Source: DATJPW01 sp963752855
GTDB lineage: Bacteria > Desulfobacterota > Desulfomonilia > Desulfomonilales > Desulfomonilaceae
DNA: 64,000 bases
Reading direction: 5' to 3'
Assembly (NCBI GenBank): GCA_963752855.1
Contig: CAVVZX010000020.1
Coordinates: 1 to 64,000 of the forward strand
Shown: positions 48,463 to 58,725 of the stretch, piece by piece
Layout: the number at the start of each line of letters is the position of its first letter
Numbering within the stretch: position 1 is the first letter of the stretch
The notes under the pieces: model-generated
What the model saw: only the letters and a program-made list of their open reading frames with translations
The model's database searches: none
What the model was told of the DNA's origin: nothing
Program-made: the position numbers and the translations under genes

Positions 48463-49975
48463 TCCTGGTTTCTCGGAATTGACTTGGCACTGGAAGTTGC
48501 AAGACCGTCGTCGTCAACGAGAAGTGCGAAGCGCTTGGTTTCGGTTCGAGCGACTATGCGGCCTCTTCGCTTCATGAGAAATGGCAGGAACAAGACCCGT
48601 CGGCTGTCCTGGATGGGATGATCCGGTCGGTCCGGGCGGCAATTCAAGCAGCGGGCGAGTTATCGGGGTCGTGCTCCGGGATGAGCATCGGCGGGGCGCT
48701 CCACAGCCTCATGGCAGTGGATGGCCACGGCAGCCCCATTGACCGGCGTCATGACGTGGGCAACGGGCAGAGCGGCCCGCCAAGCAGAGTCGCTCCGGGA
48801 AAGCGCCCACGCTCAAAAGCTCTATCAGCAGACAGGATGCCCGATCCACAGCATGTATCCGCTTTACAAGGTCCTTTGGCTCCGGGAAGAGCGTCCGGAG
48901 ATATACGAGAGGGCCGCGCATTTTCTCTCCGCGAAAGAATACGTGTTTAAGCAACTGACCAGCCATCAAGTGGTCGATTATTGCCTGGCCGCGGGATCGG
49001 GATTTCTTAACGTTCACGATCTGCGGTGGAATAATACTTCCCTCGAACTGGCCGGAATCGATGCGTCTCAACTATCATCCTTGTGCGACCCCGGCGAGGT
49101 TTTCCGTCTGTCCAATCAGGGATTTGGCTGCCCGGATGGGCGTTTCCACGGACACTCCCGTAACGCTGGGAACAGCCGATGCGGTTAACTCCAGCCTTGG
49201 CGCGGGAGGAGTATTGCCCGGACAGGCGACGTGCATGATCGGCACCAGCGGCGCTATCAGGATCATTTCAGATAGGCCAATCCTTGATCCCGCGTCCCGG
49301 ACCTGGCTCTATGCCATAGATCGAAAGCATTGGCTGGTGGGCGGGGCCATTAACAACGGAGGAATAGCGCTCTCATGGCTGCTGGATCTCTTTCATAGCG
49401 CTTTTCCGAACCTGCCGAAGGACATGCGGCTGTCTTTTGATGATCTCATGTCTCTGGCCGCTCGGGCGAACATAGGATCGGGAGGAATAATCTGCTTACC
49501 CTTCTTTGCCGGTGAGCGCAGCCCGAACTGGAATTTGCACGCGAGGGGGGTGTTCTTCGGCCTGTCCTTGGATCACAAGATGGAGCATCTTGCCCGGGCT
49601 GTCCTGGAAGGCATATCGTTCCGATTCCGAAGCGTATATGACGCTCTTTCCGAAATCGCGGGAGACATACGACAGATACGGGCCTCCGGCGGCTTCACCA
49701 GTTCGCCATTTTGGCTGCAGATGACAGCGGACGTGCTTAACCGGGAACTGGCTGTTCCTGAGTGGGGAGAGACTTCGAGCCTGGGCGCTGCGCTCTGGGC
49801 AATAAAAGGCGCTGATACGCTTTCTTCGCTTGAAGAGATTGGGAAGATGGTCCCGATTGGGGAAACGTACAGGCCGGAAGCGCGGAATGCTGAGGTTTAT
49901 GACAACATCTATGAGTCTTATAAAGAGTTATATGACGCACTCAATCCGCTCTTTCACAGCATTGTTGCTTCTTAG
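48463..49975 (+). CDS. FGGY-family carbohydrate kinase, gluconokinase-like, several frameshifts
   Basis: Recognisable sequence begins at SWFLGIDL, then TGSCKTVVVNEKCEALGFGS after a one-base loss near 48487. Later: LHSLMAVDGHGSPLTGVMTW, KLYQQTGCPIHSMYPLYKVL, NVHDLRWNNTSLELAG; a shift near 49115; then VSTDTPVTLGTADAVNSSLG, YAIDRKHWLVGGAINNGGIA and IRASGGFTSSPFWLQMTADV. The WLVGGAINNGG stretch resembles Bacillus-type GntK. Joined length is near 505 residues, a normal size. No clear start codon or ribosome site can be placed because the repeat lies just upstream. It would phosphorylate gluconate or a similar sugar acid. Confidence 0.8.
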
Positions 49976-50081
49976 GCATTTTGTTCTGGAATTCCCTAAT
50001 CGGAAAATCAAAACTCCTCGGTCAATCCATCGCAAGCTGCAATTTCCTGGTCTGCCCCCTCCCGTGGGTACGGCTACTGTT

Positions 50082-50103
50082 GGATCGCCCCTTTGGGGCG
50101 TCC
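50082..50103. terminator. GC-rich hairpin after the FGGY kinase
   Basis: ggatcgcccc and ggggcgtcc pair around a ttt loop, about 105 bp after the kinase stop. There is no T run. It may be a terminator or mRNA-end structure. Confidence 0.4.
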
Positions 50104-50232
50104 GGACCATTCCGCCGCGTAGTTGAATTCGCATAGGGGGTAATCTCAGACTTAAGAAGCGCCAAAAGGATTGCTCAATTCTGATTAATGGGCTATCTCA
50201 ACTATCAGATCAGCAGGTGCGGAGGGCAAGAG

Positions 50233-51420
50233 ATGAAGAAGAAACTGGCGGTCGTTCTGGCCGTTGTGGTGGTTCTTGCGGTGGGGCTGTACTTCGTTCT
50301 TCCCGGCCTGCTCGTGGGGTGGGCGAGGGATAAAGAAAGAAAAGCGGCAGGGCTTACTGAGAAGAACCTACGCATCGCGGAATATGAGATCGCATACCTT
50401 GAAGGGGGCCAGGGAACGCCGATCCTCATGGTTCACGGGTTTGCGGCCAACAAAGACAATTGGACCCGCTTCTGCAAGTTCATAACTCCAACCTACCATG
50501 CGGTTGCATTGGACTTGCCCGGTTTCGGAAACAGCACGTACGTCGAAAACGCCTCATATGGCATAGTGGACCAGGCAAAGAGACTCGACGAGTTCGTAAA
50601 CGCAGCGGGCCTAAAGAAATTCCATATTGTCGGCAATTCCATGGGCGGATACATTTCGGCCCGATACTCTATCATGTTCCCTGAGAAAGTAATGACTCTG
50701 GGCCTGTTTGACTCCTCCGGTGTGAAACCCCCGATACCCAGTGAAATGGCGATAAGACTTTCTAAAGGCGAACCAAACCCGCTTATTGCAAAGTCAGCCG
50801 ACGAGTTCGATCAGATGCTGAAATTCGTATTCGTCAAGCCCCCGGAAATCCCTTGGATTGTAAAAAACTACTTGGTCAAGGAAGCAATGAGCCACAATGC
50901 AAGCAATTCCAGAATCTCAAAACAAACCTCGGGCGAATTCGGCCTATTGGAACCGGACCTCGGAAAAATCAAGGCCCGGACTCTGGTGCTCTGGGGCGCA
51001 AACGATCGAGTCACCGATGTCTCAGCGGTTCAAGTTTTCGAGAAAGGATTACCTAATTGCTCTACGGTCATCATGAAAGATTGCGGGCACCTGCCCATGA
51101 TCGAGAGGCCGCAGGAGGCTGCCGAGCATTACCTGGCAGTTTTTGAAGGGAAGATGAGAAGGTCCGAGGGGAAACTTTTTTGCAAAAAAGTTTCCCCTCG
51201 GGCTCCCCTTCAAAAAACTCCTAGTCATGTCAATCTTAAGCCCAGTGCTTCTCTCAGGCGTGATGTTGCAATAATCCAACAGTCCCTCTGCCGACGAGGA
51301 AGACGAAATAGAAGTTTCTTCGAAAGCTGGACAACCAGGGAGAAAACTCTTTTGCAAACTCCCGCGTTTTCCACGGCGACTGGACCCGCTTTTCAGAAAA
51401 CTCCCGATCTTTTCGCATAG
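50233..51420 (+). CDS. Membrane-anchored alpha/beta hydrolase with an unusual run-on C-terminus
   Basis: ATG at 50233 follows tgcggagggcaagag. An N-terminal membrane anchor (LAVVLAVVVVLAVGLYFVLP) precedes a standard hydrolase fold: PILMVHGFAANKDNWTRF (oxyanion HG), the nucleophile elbow HIVGNSMGGYISARYS (Ser), acid in LVLWGANDRVTDV (Asp) and catalytic His in MKDCGHLPMIERP. The fold should end near YLAVFEGK (51155). The frame then continues for about 85 residues through a terminator-like hairpin (GKLFCKKVSP) and low-complexity basic sequence. The normal stop may have been lost by an indel. The substrate is unknown. Confidence 0.8.
   Translation: MKKKLAVVLAVVVVLAVGLYFVLPGLLVGWARDKERKAAGLTEKNLRIAEYEIAYLEGGQGTPILMVHGFAANKDNWTRFCKFITPTYHAVALDLPGFGNSTYVENASYGIVDQAKRLDEFVNAAGLKKFHIVGNSMGGYISARYSIMFPEKVMTLGLFDSSGVKPPIPSEMAIRLSKGEPNPLIAKSADEFDQMLKFVFVKPPEIPWIVKNYLVKEAMSHNASNSRISKQTSGEFGLLEPDLGKIKARTLVLWGANDRVTDVSAVQVFEKGLPNCSTVIMKDCGHLPMIERPQEAAEHYLAVFEGKMRRSEGKLFCKKVSPRAPLQKTPSHVNLKPSASLRRDVAIIQQSLCRRGRRNRSFFESWTTREKTLLQTPAFSTATGPAFQKTPDLFA
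51165..51226 (+). repeat. Terminator-like hairpin repeat, copy C
   Basis: cgaggggaaacttttttgca is followed by its complement, forming a perfect palindrome of about 36 nt, then ggctccccttcaaaaaactcct. Copies A and B have the same arrangement (G-rich arm, TTTTGCAAAA centre, C-rich arm, then ccccctttccgaaaactcct). It lies inside the extended frame of the hydrolase. Confidence 0.7.
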
Positions 51421-51473
51421 TGATGGCTAAATAGAGATTGGCTTGGCCGCACGCAAGCGTTTAGGATCTCATG

Positions 51474-53665
51474 TTAAGGGAGTTCGGGTCGGAGGTCATA
51501 GAGCCGAAGATTGTCATTCCCGACCCCAGCCGAGCGCCACAGGCTGAAATCTACGAGCTTTCCGTTCGCCTTAATCCAATCTGCAATAGGACGGCCGGCT
51601 GTTTCCGCGCCGAGCATCCTGCTGATCCTCGATAAATCCCCTAACATCGCGAAGCGGATTTGGTTGTCTTGAACCATTCCGGCGAACTTCTCCAGGAGTC
51701 AGGATGGGATCCAGCCCATGAAACCCACCTGTCGCCATCACGGCCTCGCCGGTACGGATAATGATCGACGCCGCAAACGGGGCGCTTGATGTGGCCAGCA
51801 AATAGCGGGCGCCCTGCTGGTTGGCTTTCAGGAAGTTGATTAGTTTCGAATTGTCCGCATGACCTCCCAATCCGCTTCGGAGAGCATGAGGCGCCTTTCC
51901 GCCCGCGTGAGTCAACCGTGCCAGGTCCGCTGAGGGAAGCGTGCCATGACCGGGCACGAGCACGGCGCTCAAAGCCCAAGCTATAGGCATTACCAACAGC
52001 GCCACAATCCCAATCCCGAGCGCTCCGGTGGCCAAAACCCTTCCCGCCCTGATCCTACGTTCACGGAAAAGCAATGCGAATAGGCCGGCGGCGGAAATGA
52101 AAGTTCCAGCGATCATCGCGGCGTGTAGCCACATCTGCCAGGCGCCGAACCCCTTTGTCAAATCATTAAGAACTGACAGGGCGCTTGGTATTTGATTGAG
52201 CTTCCACCCCAGAGCGCTCGCTTCCACATGAAGTTGCCAGGCGGCTGTCAGGAGCAGCGCAGCGGGAAGCAAAAAAGCAGTCCAACCCTTCTGAACGTAC
52301 CCATTCCACAAGGCTACGATACCGATGCCGGACAACGCTGCCAGCGAAGGCGCTATGGTCGCGAGGTAATACAGGTGCATTATCCCCGCCGCAAAGCTGT
52401 AGACGATCCCGTAAGTCAGGGTCCAGCAGAACCAGAGCAATAATACGGCATGTTGCTTTGCAATGGGTCTGCGAAAAGGGAACTGAAACGCCGCGACTAA
52501 ACACCCGATAATCGCCAGAGGGATGAGCCAGCCAACCTGTCCGGCCAATTGTCCATCCGCGAGTCGCAGCGGCCCTGCCGGAGCGAGGACAAAGAGTCGC
52601 AAACCTAGATTACTGCGTCTCAGCTCTTCGAAGAATTCCTTCCTGGCGACAGAATGAGCGTCGGAATCTGCACCGCCGTGGATTTTCGATCAACTCGGGC
52701 TGTCTCACCCGGTCTTCACAGGCGGTAAGAATCTTCCCACCGCATACGGCCCCAACGCGAGTTCCAGCATTGAATTGTTCTTGGTGGTTCCGGCGAACGG
52801 CCGGCTCTCCGGCGGAGTCAAATCGTAGACAATCACCCAGGAAAGGGACACTGCGATCAGGACGACGGCCGCAATCGCCAGGTCCTTGAGGCGTCTGCGC
52901 CATGTGATTGGAGCCGCCAAGAAAGTAAACCAGAACGAAACTGGGCAGCACGACAAAAGCGGCCAGCATCTTGACGTTGAATCCAATGCCGATTACGGCC
53001 ATAGACAATATCAAGTAACGCCGACTGCCCGTTTCGGCTGCTCGAATCAGCGCCCACGCCGCCAAGACAAGGACGAGCACGAGGCAGCTATCGGTGTTGC
53101 TCGACCGGTCAATCGCCACGCTGACAGGTGTTATGGCTAAGAACAGGGCCGCGAACAGGCCCGCCGACGTGTCAAAGTAGCGTCGGACAATATGATATAT
53201 GACCCAAACTGCGATTATCCCTTCCAGGGCCTGAGGCAAGAGAACCGCAAGGCCGTGAAAGCCGAAAAGCTTGGCGCTGAGCACTTGGATCCACAACGCC
53301 ACCGGCGGTTTGTCCACGGAGACGAACCCGGCCGGATCGAAGGAATTGTAAAAGAAATTGCTCCAGCCGGCCATCATGCTCCGAACGCCCGCGGTATAGT
53401 ATTCGTTGCCCCAACCGTTCTGATCTAACCGCCACAAACGCAATGCGGCAGCCAGCAATAGGATGGCGAATATCGCGAGCACTGTTCCAAAGCTTTCCGG
53501 CCGCGGCCGTTTCTTCGGTAGCTCTGGACGCGGGACGATGAATAGTCCGGCTCGATGCTGGTGTTTGACATGCTCAAATCGTACCACCGGGCTCAGCCAA
53601 AGTTCCCCTTCTTCTAAAGGCGGATTTAGGAGGATTTTCAACCGTGACGCTGGTCTGTGTATCAT
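51474..53665 (-). CDS. Glycosyltransferase family 39-like membrane protein (ArnT/PMT type), several frameshifts
   Basis: Joined frames give about 715 residues. After a cytoplasmic N-terminus the first loop has the diagnostic acidic site and Trp-rich stretch: RLWRLDQNGWGNEYYTAGVR, FFYNSFDPAGFVSVDKPPVA. Many membrane helices follow (LFAALFLAITPVSVAIDRSS, SMAVIGIGFNVKMLAAFVVL). The C-terminal periplasmic part holds FLKANQQGARYLLATSSAPF and TGEAVMATGGFHGLDPILTP. Frames change near 52925, 52730, 52610 and 51680. Such enzymes transfer a sugar from a polyprenyl-phosphate carrier on the outer face of the inner membrane. The acceptor is unknown. A start downstream of 53665 is possible. Confidence 0.75.
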
Positions 53666-53687
53666 AGACGAACCAGCAGAAGATACG

Positions 53688-54569
53688 TTAGATGAGGCTG
53701 TAATTTATACCATCAAACGTGACAACTCCGCTTCGGATAAGTCGTTCCAGATGCTTCCCCATCATCGACCTTTCACCGAAATCATAGAAAATAGCGGGCT
53801 CGCGTTTTCGGCCATAGATAATGCGGGCTTCCACAATATCATTTATATTTCGAGGCTGCTTGAGCAAATCGAGGAGCTTCTGCTCACGCCTATCTATCAC
53901 CGCCAAATATCTGTCCCAGAGGTCGCCCGGTTCCTGCGGGAACACTCCCTGTTCGTGAGCCGAAATCCAAATTCGAGCAGGTATTGCTCGAAGCCGCTGT
54001 ACCGACGCGATTACCTCATCAATATCCGAATCCCGATCACCGTACCACGGACCGAACTTCGATAAATCGTAATCCCCCAAAAAGAGAATTCCTTCTTCTC
54101 GAAAAAAGAGCGCACAGTGCCCCGGAGTGTGTCCCGGAGTCGGAATTATTTCGATGGTGACTCCTCCCGGATCTACGATACTTTGTCCGTTAAATACACG
54201 GTGAGGTTTCCGAGGCTTGAAGTGGAAGTCCTTTTCCATTATCGGTACCCAGGCCCGGCGTTCCTCAGGGTTCATACCGTATGCGTCAAAAAAAGCCTCC
54301 AAGCCGGCCAGGGCAGCCGCGTCTTTTTCCGAAATCCACAGCTCCCGGTCGTCGAATAGATGCAGATATTTGAAGTGATCCTCATGCCAGTGCGTCAGCC
54401 ACACAGCGTCTACTCCGGGATCGTCACGAAGCTCTCTCAGTCGCTTGTCATCAGACGCCGCGTCAATCAAAACTTTGGTGTCAGCCTCAATGTACAAAGA
54501 ATGAGAATATGGATACCTACCCGATCTCTTGCCCGGAATGAATCGTACCGGCCCGAATTGTTGTTCCAT
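53688..54569 (-). CDS. MBL-fold metallo-hydrolase
   Basis: Intact, 293 residues from MEQQFGPVRFIP at 54569 (an ATG at 54590 would add seven). The metal site is VWLTHWHEDHFKYLHLFDD (HxHxDH), IIPTPGHTPGHCALFFREE and LFLGDYDLSKFGPWYGDRDS, with a later His in WISAHEQGVF. The C-terminal 60 residues (YLAVIDRREQKLLDLLKQPR and so on) look like a small helical winged domain. It could be a hydroxyacylglutathione-hydrolase-like or lactonase-like enzyme; the substrate is not visible. Confidence 0.85.
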   Translation of the reverse strand: MEQQFGPVRFIPGKRSGRYPYSHSLYIEADTKVLIDAASDDKRLRELRDDPGVDAVWLTHWHEDHFKYLHLFDDRELWISEKDAAALAGLEAFFDAYGMNPEERRAWVPIMEKDFHFKPRKPHRVFNGQSIVDPGGVTIEIIPTPGHTPGHCALFFREEGILFLGDYDLSKFGPWYGDRDSDIDEVIASVQRLRAIPARIWISAHEQGVFPQEPGDLWDRYLAVIDRREQKLLDLLKQPRNINDIVEARIIYGRKREPAIFYDFGERSMMGKHLERLIRSGVVTFDGINYSLI

Positions 54570-54628
54570 TCGTTCTGCCTCCAAGAGCACACTTCGATTT
54601 TAGTATAGCATCCGTGAGATCGCAGTTC

Positions 54629-54952
54629 CTACGGAATGGCCAATTGGATCTTGATGGCCTGTTCAATCTTGCGCACATCTTTCTGGGCTAGGGCGCCGCC
54701 TCGTCTGAAAAGCCGCGCCTTACCGACAGTGGCCAATTGGTCAGTCATGGCCTTGCTCTCTTTGCCCTCGAAGATCACCAGCGCCTCGCTGGGGTATATG
54801 CGATCTGTCTTGCTCGTGAGAGGGACAACCTGAACTCGATTGAGGAACTTGTTTGACGCGTCGTTGCTGACGATAACGGCCGGACGCTTCTTCTTTATCT
54901 CCCCGCCAATAGACGGGTCGAAGGAGACCCACCAGACCTCACCTCGTTTCAT
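54629..54952 (-). CDS. MazF/PemK-family toxin
   Basis: 107 residues from an ATG at 54952. The fold is recognisable from MKRGEVWWVSFDPSIGGEIK, KKRPAVIVSNDASNKFLNRV, VVPLTSKTDRIYPSEALVIF and DQLATVGKARLFRRGGAL, the standard MazF order including the catalytic Arg and Thr. MazF toxins are sequence-specific mRNA endoribonucleases. The start overlaps the end of the upstream antitoxin by 14 bp. Confidence 0.9.
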   Translation of the reverse strand: MKRGEVWWVSFDPSIGGEIKKKRPAVIVSNDASNKFLNRVQVVPLTSKTDRIYPSEALVIFEGKESKAMTDQLATVGKARLFRRGGALAQKDVRKIEQAIKIQLAIP

Positions 54953-55169
54953 GGATTGTGTCCTTGAAGGTGATCTCAGCCCATTCCAGCGCTTCTTTCT
55001 CCCTCTTCTCGTCGCCTGCCATTTCAGCATAGGCAGACTCGAGATTGGGGCGCACCACATGCGGACGAACCAGTTTCTCAATGAATTTGCTGATCTTACG
55101 TGGCCCGACGGTCTGGTGAAGACCTTCGTAAACCTCTTCATCAACGGTTATGGTTAGCTTCTTTTGCAT
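54939..55169 (-). CDS. Antitoxin paired with MazF
   Basis: 76 residues: MQKKLTITVDEEVYEGLHQT, then GPRKISKFIEKLVRPHVV and an acidic tail (YAEMAGDEKREKEALEWAEI). The N-terminal part looks like a ribbon-helix-helix DNA-binding unit and the acidic tail is the expected toxin-binding arm. It has gggaggagctcaatgc-type spacing upstream and precedes the toxin. This is a MazEF-like module. Confidence 0.85.
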   Translation of the reverse strand: MQKKLTITVDEEVYEGLHQTVGPRKISKFIEKLVRPHVVRPNLESAYAEMAGDEKREKEALEWAEITFKDTIHETR

Positions 55170-55222
55170 TGAGCTCCTCCCTTATACGTGTAATATACGT
55201 GTAATTTGCGGGCGAGTCAATA

Positions 55223-55727
55223 TTACCGGGGCTCTTGATCTAGGTTATGGGACATGAACGTAACTCGGAAAGGCAAATGGGGAAATTCTTTCGTCTCTGT
55301 TTCGATAAACCCGAGCTTCTTGTACCAATCTTTCAGCTCGATGTCTTCGGCAATAATGCCGATGTCCACATGGCGAGCGCCTAGCCGCTTAGCCTCCGAC
55401 AGCACGTGTTCCACCAAAGCTTTCCCAAAGCCTCGCTGCCGCTGGTGCGGAAGAACACCCAAGGCGTTCCAAATAGCACACCTCAGAACTTGCTGATTCG
55501 AGGGCCACACATCCGGAAACCATGCCCTCACTTTCGAGTATGAAATACTGAACTCCTCGATCCATCTCCTGTTGAATCCACTCCGCCGTGCAGTTGGATG
55601 GATGCCGCGGAGAATTCTCCCGGTTCAGACCAAAACGTTCAGCCACGGTCTCGAACGAATCACGGATTGTTTTTACTAAGACTCCGATGTCTTCTCGATC
55701 ACATGTGCGGATCTTGTAATTCGTCAT
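55223..55727 (-). CDS. GNAT-family N-acetyltransferase, one frameshift
   Basis: ATG at 55727 after aacgagggatc gives MTNYKIRTCDREDIGVLVKT. Further on are FILESEGMVSGCVALESASS and EVCYLERLGC. After a shift near 55440 comes LPHQRQRGFGKALVEHVLSE (the acetyl-CoA loop Q-R-x-G-x-G/A) and ARHVDIGIIAEDIELKDWYK, KLGFIETET. Joined length is about 167 residues, usual for the family. Acetyl acceptor unknown. Confidence 0.82.
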
Positions 55728-55997
55728 GATCCCTCGTTGTTTATACCGGAAACGGCTAGAGACTGTCCTACTATATCCCTGATATAGGTTCCAGGGATCA
55801 ACTAGGCCAGCGAGAAGCGACAGCGAAATACTGAGAGACATGTACAGGGAGATACGAGCCGCCTTCTGGAAGAACTGAGTTGTCATCGAGCGCCGAGGAA
55901 TTGCCGGAGCCTTCAAACCAAGGCCGGCGCAATCGCCTGTGCCGACTCATACACTTGGCCACACAAATCGGCGTCAGCCTTGAATCTGCGGCCGGAT

Positions 55998-56651
55998 TTA
56001 TGGCTCGCCGACCTTAAATGGAGGCTCCTTACCCGGTGGAACGCTTTGTTCTGACATTGCCATCAACATGGCGAGGGTTACGTATGTTCCTGTGACCGCA
56101 GTAAGGTCCACGACTTGCTGTTCTCCAAGAAGCTCTTTGGCGCGATTAAATGTTTCGTCGGAAACCTCATGCTTTGTGGAGAGTTCCATAACAAAATCGT
56201 AGACCACCGCCTCATCGGGTTTCATGTTCGCCGGCCTCTTATTGGCCTTGAGATCCGCTATGATTTCCGGAGAGAGTCCCGCCTTGATCGCAATCGGCAC
56301 GTGTGCGAACCATTCTACTTGCGATCGCCACAGCCGCCCGGTTATGAGGATGGCAAATTCATTGAGCCGTAGCGGAACCGATGTGTTCCAACGCAGATAG
56401 TGAAGCAGATCGAACATACGTTGCCCGAGCACCGGGCTTCGCAATAATGTATTGTAAGGGCCGCCAATCCCCACGCTTGATATTTTCATGACCTGCTCTC
56501 CGAGCGGCCTTTGTTGGTCATTCAGTTGCTCCATCGTGAGCTGTGGAAATCGCGGCGGCTTTGTTGTTAGAGGCTGGTCGGCTCGCACAGCGCCGAACAC
56601 CAGCCACGATATCAAAGCGGTAGCCAAACAACATAAAAGTATTCGCCTCAT
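55998..56651 (-). CDS. Exported carboxymuconolactone decarboxylase-fold protein
   Basis: 217 residues; start at 56651 with signal peptide MRRILLCCLATALISWLVFG (cleavage near VRA). The mature part is all-helical and matches the CMD fold: LLRSPVLGQRMFDLLHYLRW, LRLNEFAILITGRLWRSQVE, WFAHVPIAIKAGLSPEIIAD and EAVVYDFVMELSTKHEVSDE. The Cys pair of peroxidase-type (AhpD) members is absent, so a thiol peroxidase role is unlikely. Secretion of this fold is unusual. The ribosome site ggagggattacc fits the start. Confidence 0.8.
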   Translation of the reverse strand: MRRILLCCLATALISWLVFGAVRADQPLTTKPPRFPQLTMEQLNDQQRPLGEQVMKISSVGIGGPYNTLLRSPVLGQRMFDLLHYLRWNTSVPLRLNEFAILITGRLWRSQVEWFAHVPIAIKAGLSPEIIADLKANKRPANMKPDEAVVYDFVMELSTKHEVSDETFNRAKELLGEQQVVDLTAVTGTYVTLAMLMAMSEQSVPPGKEPPFKVGEP

Positions 56652-57129
56652 GGTAATCCCTCCTTATCTCGAAGTTTCCGGTCCTGAAAGGAAAGTGGTC
56701 CGCAATTTTTAGAGTGGCCGATGGATTGGTCAGTGTCAAGAAGAAGAAGGTCTACTGAGGCGAATTGGATGTATAAGTCAGTAGTGACCGTGGCGTGCGT
56801 CACATGTTCGCTCAATTTGTCTGAGACTAGACCCCAATATTTGAAGGCATTTCTAGTCAGCGATTGTAGACGCGCTGCCATGAGCTTGACCCCACGGTCT
56901 CGTATCGCTGCGGCCGGAAATGAACCCGAAAAAGTCCAACGTCCCTCTTTTCCCCGCTTCTTCCGCCTCTTAGACGAGGTTCAAATTTCAATTGACAGCC
57001 TCTGCTTCATCTGACTATACACCCGTTAATTAAGATTGATTAAAAAGGGTCCCCCTTCTGATTGGGTTCTGTTTTTACTGGCGGTTAGTAGGCTTAGTCC
57101 GTATTATGCTAGGGCGAGGAACCTAGAAC
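56652..57129. other. Divergent gap before the phosphate transporter
   Basis: About 480 bp between divergent genes. No supported gene. Promoters for both neighbours should lie here; the region just before 57130 is AT-rich (taattaagattgattaaaaa), but I cannot name a specific site. Confidence 0.45.
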
Positions 57130-58597
57130 ATGGAATTCTCCGACCTTCTTCAGCTGCCGTCAATTACATTGGTAGTGCTCTTCGGAGCAATCGTGGTTGC
57201 GGTGGCTTTTGAAGCGGTAAACGGATTTCACGACACAGCCAACGCTGTAGCGACCGTCATTTATACTAACTCCCTTAGACCGAGAACCGCAGTAATCATT
57301 TCAGGAATCTGCAATTTCTTAGGGGTATATCTCGGCGGCATCGGGGTGGCTTTTGCGATAGTGCATCTACTCCCAACGGACCTACTGGTCAACGCCGGCT
57401 CGAAAGCCGGAATGGCCATGATTTTCGCCATTCTCATCTCAGCCATATCATGGAATATCGCCACGTGGCGCAGGGGCATTCCATGCTCCAGTTCCCATGC
57501 GCTGATCGGAGCGATAGTAGGCGTGGGACTTGCGAACGCCATCGTTCAAGGAGCCCCTCTTTTTCGGTCGACAAATTTTGGAAGCGTCGAGGCGGTGCTG
57601 CTATCTCTGCTCATCTCACCTTTCTTGGGATTCTGTCTCGCTGCCCTCGTTTCTGAAGCTAGTCCGTAAGGGCGCCAGGGATAGTCGATTGCACGAGCCT
57701 CCGGAGGATCGACAACCACCCGCCTGGGTCAGGGCCGTTCTGATCATGACATCCACAGGGGTTAGCCTGGCGCACGGCTCCAACGACGGGCAAAAAGGCG
57801 TGGGTCTGGTCATGATAATCCTCATCGGATGCCTGCCGGCTCATTTCGCTTTGAATCTGGAATACAACGTCAGGAGCTTGGATCAGACGATTCACTCCTT
57901 GGATCAAATGGCCAGAGTGATCCGCTACAAGAATGGTCAAATGGTAGTGCAGGCCAGTTATCAGGGATCGGACGCGAAGGATGGAGTTAAGTTTTCTTCT
58001 TCCGGTCGGCTGAATCCAATTTCTCTGCAAATTGAAAATATTGCCGGGTGCTTGGAGGAACATAACTCCCCAGCATCGATAACTCCTGAGAAACGTTTGC
58101 AGCTCCGCAAATGCATCCTGTTGCTTGAAGACGAAATCAAAAGCATGGAACGCTCGGAAACCCTGGAGCTAACCAGCGCCGAAAAGGAGATCATAAACAG
58201 AGCCAGAGCAGACCTGAGACGACTGACGGATTACGCGCCCATGTGGGTAATACTGGTTGTGGCCACGGCCATTGGCCTGGGCACAATGGTCGGTTGGAAA
58301 AGAGTGGTTGTAACAGTCGGGGAGAGGATCGGGACGGAACCATTGACGTACGCCCAAGGGGCGTCATCAGAGATCGTGGCAATGTTGACCATAGGGTTTG
58401 CGGATCTTCTGGGTTTGCCGGTAAGCACGACTCACGTCTTGTCCTCAGGGGTAACCGGAACCATGGTGGCTAACAGAGTCGGCTTGAAGTATGGAACGGT
58501 TCGGGATATCGCCTTGGCCTGGGTACTCACTTTTCCCACGACCACACTGCTTGGCGGCCTACTGTTTGTGGTGTTTTGTTATCTGGTCCAGGGGTGA
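57130..58597 (+). CDS. Inorganic phosphate transporter, PiT family, one frameshift
   Basis: Joined length is about 488 residues. The N-terminal signature is VAFEAVNGFHDTANAVATVI, with RGIPCSSSHALIGAIVGVGL. The frame breaks near 57655. The second inverted half has STGVSLAHGSNDGQKGVGLV and LLGLPVSTTHVLSSGVTGTM. Between the halves is a hydrophilic insertion of about 110 residues rich in charged helices. PiT carriers import metal-phosphate using the proton or sodium gradient. The start follows gaggaacctagaac. Confidence 0.85.
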
Positions 58598-58725
58598 TTT
58601 CGCGTGCGATATGCCTCACGCTCTGGCTGGACATGGGTCAGTCGTGAGAGCAAAAGAATTGAATACGGTGTCCCCGGAACTCGCCGGTTCCCGTTGGTCG
58701 CCGTTATTCCGGGCCGTCTTCTTCG

